Below, one piece after another: positions 1-5,589 of a stretch of 8,744 nucleotides of DNA (position 1 is its first letter; each line of letters opens with the position of its first letter). Below the pieces are notes generated by a model, which was given only the letters and a program-made list of their open reading frames with translations, searched no databases and was not told where the DNA came from. Made by a program: the position numbers and the translations under genes. Source of the stretch: Clostridiales bacterium (lineage in GTDB: Bacteria; Bacillota; Clostridia; Christensenellales; Aristaeellaceae); assembly GCA_004555535.1 (NCBI GenBank), contig SFHU01000115.1:1-8744 (forward strand). The letters are read 5' to 3'.

Positions 1-732
1 GATATACACCAGCTCCTTGATGCGAAAGACATCGTTGGCGATGTAGTAGACCAGGTAGCCGGTCGGCTCCTCGTCGGCGTCGTAGTAGACCGCGACGAGC
101 ACGTCGTCCGCCTCCCAGCGCCAGTATTCCTCCCATTCCAGCTCGTTGCGCTTGAGCGCGCCGTGGCGTATCCGCGTAAAGGCGTCGTGCACCTTCCGGA
201 TGTCCTCGTTGTCGATCGTCACGCGCTCGACCATGCCGCCGACCTTGCGCCGCTTGGGCAGCTGTGTATCCTTGATCGTGTAGGTCATCTTGTCCGAGAC
301 GATCTCCCAGCCCTTCTTGCGATAATACGGCACGAGGTAGGGAAAGAGCATGGAGACGCTCTGGTGGTTGTCGCGCATGTTGTCAAGCGCCTGCTTCATC
401 AGCTTGCTCATCAGTCCGCGTCCCGTGTACTCGGGATAGGTCGCCACGCCGGTGACGCCGCCCATTTTGTACATCCGTCCGAAGAGGTTGACCTGCATCG
501 GATAGACGCTGATCTGCGAGGCCAGCTTGTCCCCGTCAAACCATCCGAAGGACTCCGTCTTTTTGAGCACGGGCTTTTTGGATTTCTCCATCTCCTTCTG
601 GTTCCATCCCAGCGAGGCCAGCTCGCTGTCCGTCACCTGAAACGCATACCGAAGCAGCGCATTGTACTGCGCTGTGTCATCCGTGGTCAGCCTGCGCATC
701 TGCAGCCTGTCTTCCAGCTTGCCCTGTTTCAT
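1..732 (-). CDS. Eis-like GNAT N-acetyltransferase, C-terminus cut by window edge
   Basis: The first 244 residues of a GNAT-family acetyltransferase of the Eis type are present. The frame is open to the window edge, so the rest is outside. Family members are about 400 residues: two GNAT-like folds plus a C-terminal sterol-carrier-like domain that should lie beyond position 1. Seen directly are an N-terminal acceptor-side segment, the strand GGVTGVATYP (about residues 91-100), then YTGRGLMSKLM (102-112), which carries the R/Q-x-x-G-x-G/A-like acetyl-CoA pyrophosphate loop at G104-R105-G106. PYYRKKGWEIVSDKMTYTI (135-153) is the usual end of the first GNAT fold. The ATG at 732 is preceded by AGGGAG with 7-nt spacing (742-747). 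The gene has its own promoter and follows the CDF transporter as a separate unit. Family members acetylate amines, including aminoglycosides in mycobacterial Eis; the substrate here is unknown and resistance should not be assumed. Confidence 0.88.
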   Translation of the reverse strand, partial: MKQGKLEDRLQMRRLTTDDTAQYNALLRYAFQVTDSELASLGWNQKEMEKSKKPVLKKTESFGWFDGDKLASQISVYPMQVNLFGRMYKMGGVTGVATYPEYTGRGLMSKLMKQALDNMRDNHQSVSMLFPYLVPYYRKKGWEIVSDKMTYTIKDTQLPKRRKVGGMVERVTIDNEDIRKVHDAFTRIRHGALKRNELEWEEYWRWEADDVLVAVYYDADEEPTGYLVYYIANDVFRIKELVYI

Positions 733-760
733 GTTCTCTCGCTCCCTTTTTGAGGGCTCT

Positions 761-790
761 ATTATACCACAGAAAAAGCTCCCCTTTCAA
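761..790 (-). promoter_or_regulatory. Sigma-A-type promoter of the Eis-like acetyltransferase gene
   Basis: Read on the minus strand, TTGAAA (785-790) is followed after 18 bp by a perfect TATAAT (761-766). The -10 is preceded by TGG, giving an extended -10 motif. Transcription would start near 754, leaving a leader of about 22 nt that contains the AGGGAG ribosome binding site. The -35 box lies in the last stem base and loop of the terminator of the upstream transporter gene, so the two signals overlap physically. No operator-like repeat was seen around it. Confidence 0.8.
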
Positions 791-801
791 GCCAGGGGAG
801 C
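771..801 (-). terminator. Intrinsic terminator of the CDF transporter gene
   Basis: On the minus strand an 8-bp perfect stem, GCTCCCCT paired with AGGGGAGC (794-801 with 778-785), closes an 8-nt loop. It is followed directly by TTTTTCT (771-777). It begins 6 nt after the TGA stop of the transporter gene at 808-810. Stem strength and T-tract make this a classic rho-independent terminator for 808-1986. Confidence 0.88.
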
Positions 802-807
802 CGTCTG

Positions 808-1986
808 TCAGTGCGCGGCGCTGATGAAGCTGCGCTCCGTCGTGATAACGCAATAATAATTCGGGTATTGCGCCGAGACGCCCTCGCTGATGCGGCGGCG
901 GATCTCCTCCTCCGGCATCTTGAGCTCGTAGGGCACCACGCAGTCAAAGACGACATTGGTGTGCGTGTTGCCCGGCACCATGCGCAGGTCGTGAATCGTC
1001 ATCTGCGGATGGATCGCCGCCGCCAGCTCGGCGATGAACGCGCGCATGACCGGCACGCGCGGGTCGTCCGTGACGACCGGGTCGTAGTGCACGACCAGGT
1101 GCAGCTTCTGCTCGTGCAGAAAGTCGCGCTCAATGTTGTCGATGATGTCGTGGCTGACGAGCGGATCCTCGCTGGCGGACATCTCGACGTGAACGCTCGC
1201 GAATTTGCGCCCCGGGCCGTAGTCGTGCACCATCAGGTCGTGCGTGCCCAGCACGCCGGGATAGGTCATGATCTTCTTGCGGATCTGCTCGACCTCCTCC
1301 CGGGAGGGGGCGGAGCCGAGCATCGGGTCGATCGTGTCGCGCACGAGTCCGAAGCCGCTCACAAGGATAAACGCCGCGACCGCGAGGCCCATGTAGCCGT
1401 CGAGCGTCAGCCCGGTGAAGTGCGCAATCAGCGTCGCCAAGAGCACGGCGCCGGTCGAGATCACGTCGTTGCGGCTGTCATCCGCCGTCGCCATCAGCGT
1501 CTGCGAATCGATCTTCCTGCCGATTTTGCGGTTGAACATCGCCATCCAGAGCTTGACGGCGATGGACGCCGCCAGCACGAGCACGGTCGCCCAGCTGAAG
1601 AGCACGGGCGTCGGCGAGAGGATCTTCTCAAAGCTGCTCTTGAGCAGCTCCACGCCGATGACGAGGATCATCACGGCGACCATCAGCCCGGAGAGGTATT
1701 CGTAGCGGCCATGGCCGTAAGGGTGCTCGGCGTCGGCAGGCCGGTCGGCCAGCTTGAAGCCCAGCAGGCTCACGATGCTCGAGGAGGCGTCCGACAGGTT
1801 GTTCACCGCGTCCGCCGTGATCGCCACGGAGCCGCTGAGCGTGCCCACGACGAGCTTGCCCGCGAAGAGCAGCACGTTGCAGCCGATGCCCACCATGCTC
1901 GCCGCCTTGCCGTAGGCGCTGCGCACGCGCTCGTCCTTAAGGCTCCCGCCCTTTTCAATTCTGCTTTCCAGCCATTTTGTCAGCAT
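808..1986 (-). CDS. CDF-family metal cation exporter, predicted Mn2+ (MntE-like)
   Basis: A 392-residue cation diffusion facilitator, an inner-membrane metal/proton antiporter. Six membrane segments lie at about 30-52, 54-80, 97-119, 129-151, 164-190 and 195-219. The site-A residues are N62-x3-D66 in TM2 and D170-x3-D174 in TM5. Zinc CDFs usually carry His-Asp/His-Asp and FieF carries Asp-Asp/His-Asp; the Asn-Asp/Asp-Asp set matches what I recall for manganese exporters such as MntE. D81 and HPYGHGRYE (88-96) are the conserved TM2-TM3 loop. A cytoplasmic ferredoxin-like domain spans about 230-303, rich in His/Asp (H249, D250, H254, H266, H300). An additional domain of about 80 residues (310-388) resembles a second copy of it and makes the protein longer than the usual 290-300. 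The ATG at 1986 has GAAAGGA upstream with 10-nt spacing. The gene sits alone, with a 231-bp leader region before it and a strong terminator after it. Mn specificity is inferred from residues only. Confidence 0.93.
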   Translation of the reverse strand: MLTKWLESRIEKGGSLKDERVRSAYGKAASMVGIGCNVLLFAGKLVVGTLSGSVAITADAVNNLSDASSSIVSLLGFKLADRPADAEHPYGHGRYEYLSGLMVAVMILVIGVELLKSSFEKILSPTPVLFSWATVLVLAASIAVKLWMAMFNRKIGRKIDSQTLMATADDSRNDVISTGAVLLATLIAHFTGLTLDGYMGLAVAAFILVSGFGLVRDTIDPMLGSAPSREEVEQIRKKIMTYPGVLGTHDLMVHDYGPGRKFASVHVEMSASEDPLVSHDIIDNIERDFLHEQKLHLVVHYDPVVTDDPRVPVMRAFIAELAAAIHPQMTIHDLRMVPGNTHTNVVFDCVVPYELKMPEEEIRRRISEGVSAQYPNYYCVITTERSFISAAH

Positions 1987-2095
1987 ATTAAGGTCATCCT
2001 TTCTTGCATCTCCCGCGGCTCAGGAACCTTCAGGCGCCAGGGGCTTCTTTTGGTCTTCTCCCGGAAGAGACGGAGATGTTAGTTCCGTCAATCAT
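1987..2095 (-). promoter_or_regulatory. Possibly structured 5' leader of the CDF exporter gene
   Basis: This is the stretch between the terminator and the transporter start. CATCTCC (2072-2078) can pair perfectly with GGAGATG (2007-2013), closing a region of about 58 nt. Just inside the first arm, a 19-nt near-palindrome (2053-2071) can form its own hairpin. A weaker GGC/GCC-based hairpin fits in the remainder, which would give a junction-like fold. The second closing arm lies about 4 nt before GAAAGGA (1997-2003), the likely ribosome binding site, so folding could affect translation. I looked for the yybP-ykoY (Mn2+), NiCo, M-box, glycine and guanidine riboswitch signatures and recognised none. 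It may be an unassigned regulatory leader or chance pairing in GC-rich DNA. No confident promoter was found here. Confidence 0.35.
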
Positions 2096-2104
2096 TTTAC
2101 CGTA

Positions 2105-2136
2105 TAAAAAGAGGAGCCCGTGCGGTTTGCACAGGC
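2105..2136 (-). terminator. Intrinsic terminator between the reductase gene and the CDF gene
   Basis: On the minus strand GCCTGTGC (2129-2136), loop AAACC, then GCACGGGC (2116-2123) form an 8-bp stem with one T-G wobble. This is followed by TCCTCTTTTTAT. It lies about 80 nt beyond the stop of the reductase gene and probably ends the long upstream operon. Because no clear promoter was found between it and the CDF start, it could instead act as an attenuator controlling read-through into that gene. Confidence 0.72.
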
Positions 2137-2157
2137 ATTTCCATTTTGTATCTAATT

Positions 2158-2172
2158 CGGCACGGCGTGCCG
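2158..2172. repeat. Short GC-rich inverted repeat (hairpin)
   Basis: CGGCACGGCGTGCCG is a perfect inverted repeat around one central base, giving at least 6 bp with a 3-nt loop in RNA. On the minus strand it is not followed by a T-run, so it is not a terminator for the minus-strand genes. Part of its second arm read on the minus strand, CCGTGC (2160-2165), is also complementary to GCACGG in the 3' arm of the downstream terminator (2118-2123). The two hairpins could therefore be mutually exclusive. Confidence 0.55.
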
Positions 2173-2180
2173 GTTTCCTC

Positions 2181-2196
2181 TTTTTTCCGGAAAAAA
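2181..2196. repeat. Perfect 16-bp palindrome TTTTTTCCGGAAAAAA
   Basis: A perfect self-complementary 16-mer lies 21 nt past the stop of the reductase gene. It has A/T tracts flanking a CCGG core. The absence of a loop makes it a poor RNA hairpin and more like a DNA site such as an operator. It could also contribute a T-run to termination of the reductase transcript, although no good stem precedes it. Function not assigned. Confidence 0.5.
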
Positions 2197-2217
2197 TCCA
2201 CAGATTGCCTGCGCCGC

Positions 2218-3135
2218 TCAGTACGCCGCCTCCATCGCCCTGACCGTATCAAGCAGCCACCGGTTCACGGGGACATCGAGGCCATGCCGCTGCGCCCGGC
2301 GGACGATCTCCCCGGCGAAGAGCTCCACCTCGCTTCTTCTGTGCGCCTCGCCGTCCTGGCGCATGCTCGGCTTGCCCGCAGGCGACAGGGAATCGACCAG
2401 CGCGACCCAGGCGTCAAACTCCGCGTCGCTGATCGGGTAGCCCTCCAGAGCCGCGACGGCTTGCGCCTCGCGCATCGCGCCGAGCATCACCTCGCGCGGC
2501 CTGCCCGGGCGCTGCACCGTTCCATAGTCGCCCTCAAAGACCATGACCGCCTGGTTGACGCCGACGTTGAGCATCAGCTTGCCCCATTGGCGGCGCAGCA
2601 TGTCCTCCACGGGCTCTGCCTTCACGCCGTGCGCGTTCAGAAAGTCCGCGACCGCCTGCACACGGGCGCTGACAGGCCCCGGCTCGCGCTCGCCCAGCAC
2701 GATCTGCCCCGAATGATCATAGGTCAGCGCCGGGCCGACCTTGACGGCGTCCATGCCCTGCGCCGTGCAGTAGAGCACCCGCTCAGCGCCAAAGCGCGCG
2801 GCGATCGCCTCCTCGCTGCTCACGCCGTTGAGCACGGAGAGCAGCAGCGTCTTTTCCCCGACAAACGCTGCCGCGGTCTCCATCGCCACGCTCAAACCGC
2901 CCGCCTTGGTCGCGAAGATCAGCAGGTCGACGGGCCTGGCCTGCGCGGGCGTCGCGATGTCAAACGAAACGGGCCTCCCGTTGCAGGTCACGCCCTCCCT
3001 GCGGCAGCGCGCGGCGCGCGCCTCGTCCGCGATGACGGTCAGCTTTGCGCCGCCCGAGAGCAGCCGCTCGCCAAAGAGCACGCCCAGCGCGCCCAGCCCG
3101 ATCAGGCCGACAGAATGAATCTGCGTTTCACTCAT
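2218..3135 (-). CDS. panE: 2-dehydropantoate 2-reductase (ketopantoate reductase family)
   Basis: A 305-residue protein matching the PanE/ApbA family in length (E. coli 303) and motif order. The family reduces ketopantoate to pantoate with NADPH for coenzyme A synthesis in the cytoplasm. The dinucleotide-binding loop is G13-x-G15-x2-G18 in GLIGLGALG near the N-terminus. K77 (in ATKAGG) and N103 (in NGV) fit the cofactor and substrate positions. K186 in QWGKLMLNVGVNQ is the expected catalytic lysine, with N190 and N194 following. The C-terminal segment PSMRQD (256-261) supplies Ser257 and Asp261 equivalents, and E269 follows. The ATG overlaps the nfo stop by 4 nt (3132-3135), with GGGGG-type ribosome binding sequence inside the end of nfo, so coupling is likely. 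It is the last gene before the terminator at 2105-2136. No panB or panC is nearby. The family includes paralogues with other 2-oxoacid substrates, so the exact substrate is not certain. Confidence 0.88.
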   Translation of the reverse strand: MSETQIHSVGLIGLGALGVLFGERLLSGGAKLTVIADEARAARCRREGVTCNGRPVSFDIATPAQARPVDLLIFATKAGGLSVAMETAAAFVGEKTLLLSVLNGVSSEEAIAARFGAERVLYCTAQGMDAVKVGPALTYDHSGQIVLGEREPGPVSARVQAVADFLNAHGVKAEPVEDMLRRQWGKLMLNVGVNQAVMVFEGDYGTVQRPGRPREVMLGAMREAQAVAALEGYPISDAEFDAWVALVDSLSPAGKPSMRQDGEAHRRSEVELFAGEIVRRAQRHGLDVPVNRWLLDTVRAMEAAY

Positions 3136-3986
3136 GCCTCTTCCCCCTTCAGCGCCTCATCATAGGCCGCACGCAGCAGCCGGATCTCCCGGGCATAGCC
3201 GTCCAGCTCGTTGGGCGTCTCCAGCTCAAAGGGCAGATGGCGCAGCCGCGGATGGGTGATGATGCGCGTCATCGCCTCCAGGCCGATGCTCCCCTCGCCG
3301 ATCTTCTCGTGCCTGTCCTTGTGGCTCCCCATGGGGTTCTTGCTGTCGTTGACGTGAATCGCGTGCAGGCGCTCAAAGCCGATGACCCGATCAAACTCGC
3401 CGAGCACGTCCTCCAGCCGGCCCACGACGTCATAGCCCGCATCGTAGACGTGGCAGGTGTCCAGGCAGACGCCCAGCCTGTCCCCGACGCGGCAGCTGTC
3501 CATGATGGCGCGCAGCTCCTCAAAGCTGCGGCCGACCTCGCTGCCCTTGCCCGCCATGGTCTCCAGCAGCACGGGCGTGTGGATATCGTCCGTGATCACC
3601 TCGTCAAGCATCTGCGCGATCAGGCGCACGCCCGTCTCCGCGCCCTGCTTGACGTGGCTGCCCGGATGAAAATTCAGCATGACGCCGGGAATATACTCGA
3701 GCCGCTCGAGGTCCTCCCGCATCGTCCGCTTCGCAAAATCGCGCAGCCCTTCGTCCGCGGCACAGGCGTTGAGCGTGTAGGGCGCATGCGCGACGATGGG
3801 CGCAAAATGATGCTCCTGCATCAAGCTGACGAGTGCTTCGGCATCCGCCGCATCAAAGGGTTTGACAGAACCGCCGCGCGGATTGCGCGTAAAAAACTGA
3901 AAGGTATCGGCGCCCAGCGTAAGCGCCTGCCTGCCCATCGCGAGATAGCCGTTTGAGCAGGAGAGATGACAACCGATATGCAGCAT
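3132..3986 (-). CDS. nfo: Endonuclease IV, AP-site DNA repair enzyme
   Basis: This 284-residue protein is a full-length endonuclease IV (E. coli Nfo is 285), a TIM-barrel tri-zinc enzyme that cleaves DNA 5' to abasic sites in base excision repair. All nine expected metal ligands can be placed: H67 (AHAPY), H107 (NFHPGSH), E142 (LLETMAGKG), D176 and H179 (LDTCHVYDAGYD), H211 (IHVNDSKNP), D224 and H226 (HKDRHEKIGEG) and E256 (ELETPN). The frame is open 17 codons further upstream to a Met at 4037. The start at 3986 is preferred because the protein then begins MLHIGCHLS as in the family and AAGGAG lies 7 nt upstream; the extension would be a basic tail overlapping the acyltransferase. The upstream acyltransferase stop is only 2 nt away, and the downstream panE start overlaps by 4 nt. 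Confidence 0.96.
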   Translation of the reverse strand: MLHIGCHLSCSNGYLAMGRQALTLGADTFQFFTRNPRGGSVKPFDAADAEALVSLMQEHHFAPIVAHAPYTLNACAADEGLRDFAKRTMREDLERLEYIPGVMLNFHPGSHVKQGAETGVRLIAQMLDEVITDDIHTPVLLETMAGKGSEVGRSFEELRAIMDSCRVGDRLGVCLDTCHVYDAGYDVVGRLEDVLGEFDRVIGFERLHAIHVNDSKNPMGSHKDRHEKIGEGSIGLEAMTRIITHPRLRHLPFELETPNELDGYAREIRLLRAAYDEALKGEEA

Positions 3987-3988
3987 GC

Positions 3989-5212
3989 TTATGCTCCTTT
4001 TTCTTTTCCGGCCCTGCCGCGCAGCGCGTCCCACCATCGCCCAAGCGCCTTCGCCGCCGGTCGCTCAAAGGCGTAGGTCAGCAGCGCGGCCACGGCAAAC
4101 GCGCCGATGAAGCAGGCCGCCGTGAAGGCGAGCTGCCAGGCGTGCTCGCCGTCGTAATTCGGCGTCGCCGACTGGCTGGGAATCAGCCCTGACTGAAGCA
4201 GCCAGACGGCCATCGTCTGATGCCAGATGTAAAACTGCATCGAAACCGACGAGACAAACCGCGTCAGCGGGTTGGAAAACACCCTGCGCAGCAGTAGGCC
4301 CGCATGGGCCGAGCAGAGCAGCAGCCCCGCGCCCAGCAATCCTATCGAAAGCCTGTTCGCCATCTGCCCCAGGCGAATGGCCTCCGTGCCGGGGCAGGAG
4401 GCCTGCCTCCTGGCGACCCGCCAGAGCAGCATCAGCATCAGCACGCTCAGCGCCGAGCACAGCAGCCGCTGCAGCGCGCCATGCCGCTTTCCGGACAGGC
4501 GCACATGCGCATATGCCGCCGCCATGCCCAGCGCAAACGTATCCAGATAGGCCGGCAGCTGGTTGAAATACAGGCTGACGTCCTCTACGTTTGCAGCAAC
4601 CCAGCCGCGGAACGCGAGCGAGACGCCCACCATCGCGGCGAGCGTCGTCGCGGGCAGGCGCAGAAACGCGCGCGCCAGCAGCGGAAAGAGCAGATAGAAC
4701 TCCATCTCGATGGCCAGCGTCCAGAGCGCGCCGCCCAGCGGCGTCGCGTAGTAGGTCTTGTAGAAAAACGTGTGCGTGTAGGTCAGGTGTGCCAGAAGAT
4801 CCTGCGCCATGTCCACCCGGCTCCTGTATGCGCCCGTCGCCATCGCCACGGCCGCCATGATCGCCAGCGCCAGCAGATAGGAGGGCTCGATGCGCATCAG
4901 GCGTCGCGCGTAGAAATCGCCCGTCGCCGGCAGCGGCCTGCCCTCCTCCCGCGCGCGCAGCCACGGCAGGAACAGGCAGAAGCCGCTGATCAGGATCATG
5001 AGATCCACCCACATGTAGCCCGAGCGCACCAGCGGATCAAAGCTGATCTCCCGGCCCAAGACCGTCAGCGACGGATAGAGCCAGGACTGCTGCCAGATGT
5101 GGAACCAGCCGACGATCAGAATCGCCATCGCGCGGATGCCGTCGCAGGTGTCCACATGGCGCACATCCGGCGCGCGCCGCGCGTCCTCAAGCCATGCCTT
5201 GAAGGGGTTCAT
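3989..5212 (-). CDS. Acyltransferase-3 family integral membrane protein (OafA/YrhL type)
   Basis: A 407-residue polytopic membrane protein with about ten hydrophobic segments. Family motifs are visible: D24-G-I-R27 followed ten residues later by H38, the R-x10-H motif of AT3 proteins; RRLMRIEP (103-110), matching the conserved RRxxRIxP loop; LWTLAIEMEFYLLFP (163-177), the counterpart of the usual SLxxExxFY segment; and near the end FYIWHQ (327-332) and FERPAAK (382-388). Family members move acyl groups, often acetyl, onto sugars of cell-envelope polysaccharides, peptidoglycan or secreted compounds. There is no fused SGNH domain, and the substrate is unknown. The start overlaps the stop of the preceding gene as ATGA (5209-5212). 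Only a weak GGAT lies upstream, so translation probably depends on coupling to that gene. Its C-terminus ends in a short basic tail. Confidence 0.92.
   Translation of the reverse strand: MNPFKAWLEDARRAPDVRHVDTCDGIRAMAILIVGWFHIWQQSWLYPSLTVLGREISFDPLVRSGYMWVDLMILISGFCLFLPWLRAREEGRPLPATGDFYARRLMRIEPSYLLALAIMAAVAMATGAYRSRVDMAQDLLAHLTYTHTFFYKTYYATPLGGALWTLAIEMEFYLLFPLLARAFLRLPATTLAAMVGVSLAFRGWVAANVEDVSLYFNQLPAYLDTFALGMAAAYAHVRLSGKRHGALQRLLCSALSVLMLMLLWRVARRQASCPGTEAIRLGQMANRLSIGLLGAGLLLCSAHAGLLLRRVFSNPLTRFVSSVSMQFYIWHQTMAVWLLQSGLIPSQSATPNYDGEHAWQLAFTAACFIGAFAVAALLTYAFERPAAKALGRWWDALRGRAGKEKGA
3994..3999 (-). promoter_or_regulatory. Ribosome binding site that fixes the nfo start
   Basis: AAGGAG lies within the last codons of the acyltransferase gene, with 7 nt to the ATG at 3986. 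It selects that ATG over the in-frame Met at 4037, which has no comparable site and would extend the protein beyond the family's normal N-terminus. Confidence 0.8.
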
Positions 5213-5589
5213 GAAATAATCACATCCAAATCGTCGTTCTGCGTGTCAATCGGCTCGCCGGTGAGGCTGACGGTCAGCCTGTGCGGCAGGCAGACGATCG
5301 TCTTGGCGGCGCTGCGCATCTTCCCCTGATGGATGCACAGTCCGTCGCGGCAGTTGGCCTCCTTCATGTACACCGATCCGTTCTCCACGACGATCACGTT
5401 GACCGAGCCGTCGTCCTGGCGGATCTCATAGGTGTCGTTCACCGCGAGCGGCTTGCGCAGCACGACCTCGCCGTCCACCGTGACGACGACGGTGCTCGCC
5501 TCCCCGCCAAACGAAGCCTGCGCGAACAGGTACAGCGCGAGCGCCGCGAGCAGCAGCGCGCCAATGATCAGGATATCCCGTTTCTTCAC
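5209..5589 (-). CDS. NusG domain II-containing membrane-anchored protein
   Basis: A 126-residue protein with a basic N-terminus (MKKRD), a single hydrophobic segment at about 6-25 and a small beta-rich domain likely outside the cytoplasm. Residues 73-108 carry the pattern I recognise from the NusG-domain-II family common in Bacillota: C80-x4-C85-x-H87-x-G89, then KTIVCLPHRLTV (96-107) with C100 and H103. Despite the name, these proteins are not transcription factors; the domain only resembles the second domain of NusG, and the function of the stand-alone form is unknown. In other clostridia such genes can sit near Rnf or FMN-binding and heptaprenyl diphosphate synthase component genes, none of which is present here. 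The start is GTG at 5589; its GTGA overlaps the preceding stop by 4 nt, and GGAGG lies about 10 nt upstream. The three Cys and two His could bind metal or form disulfides; this is inference. Confidence 0.87.
   Translation of the reverse strand: MKKRDILIIGALLLAALALYLFAQASFGGEASTVVVTVDGEVVLRKPLAVNDTYEIRQDDGSVNVIVVENGSVYMKEANCRDGLCIHQGKMRSAAKTIVCLPHRLTVSLTGEPIDTQNDDLDVIIS

Noticed and set aside
1..732. Aminoglycoside resistance gene
   Set aside because: Eis-like GNATs are broad; only the N-terminal part is visible and nothing in it identifies an antibiotic substrate.
163..753. Plus-strand open frame antisense to the acetyltransferase
   Set aside because: It runs opposite a clear Eis-like GNAT gene that has its own promoter and ribosome binding site; the translation is shadow-like.
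811..2082. Long plus-strand open frame (423 codons) antisense to the CDF gene
   Set aside because: Its translation is rich in Arg, His, Ala and Asp with no motifs, as expected from the reverse of a GC-rich gene. The minus-strand frame has full CDF motifs.
2030..2095. Possible 21-codon leader peptide (MIDGTNISVSSGRRPKEAPGA) on the minus strand
   Set aside because: It has no ribosome binding site of note and no run of regulatory codons. A short frame like this is expected by chance.
1990..2100. Promoter for the CDF gene (TAAAAT, TATACG or TAACAT as -10; TTGACG as -35)
   Set aside because: No pair of boxes had both acceptable matches and 16-18 bp spacing, so none is reported.
1987..2217. Known riboswitch (yybP-ykoY, NiCo, M-box, glycine, guanidine)
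   Set aside because: The conserved core sequences of these classes were looked for by eye and not found; only generic hairpins are visible.
3987..4037. N-terminal extension of Nfo starting at 4037
   Set aside because: It adds a basic 17-residue tail not seen in the family, overlaps the acyltransferase gene and lacks the AAGGAG site that precedes 3986.
2146..5329. Plus-strand open frames (2146-3165, 3045-3956, 4304-5329) antisense to panE, nfo and the acyltransferase
   Set aside because: All are low-complexity shadow translations with no domains and no convincing ribosome binding sites. The minus-strand genes have complete conserved motifs.
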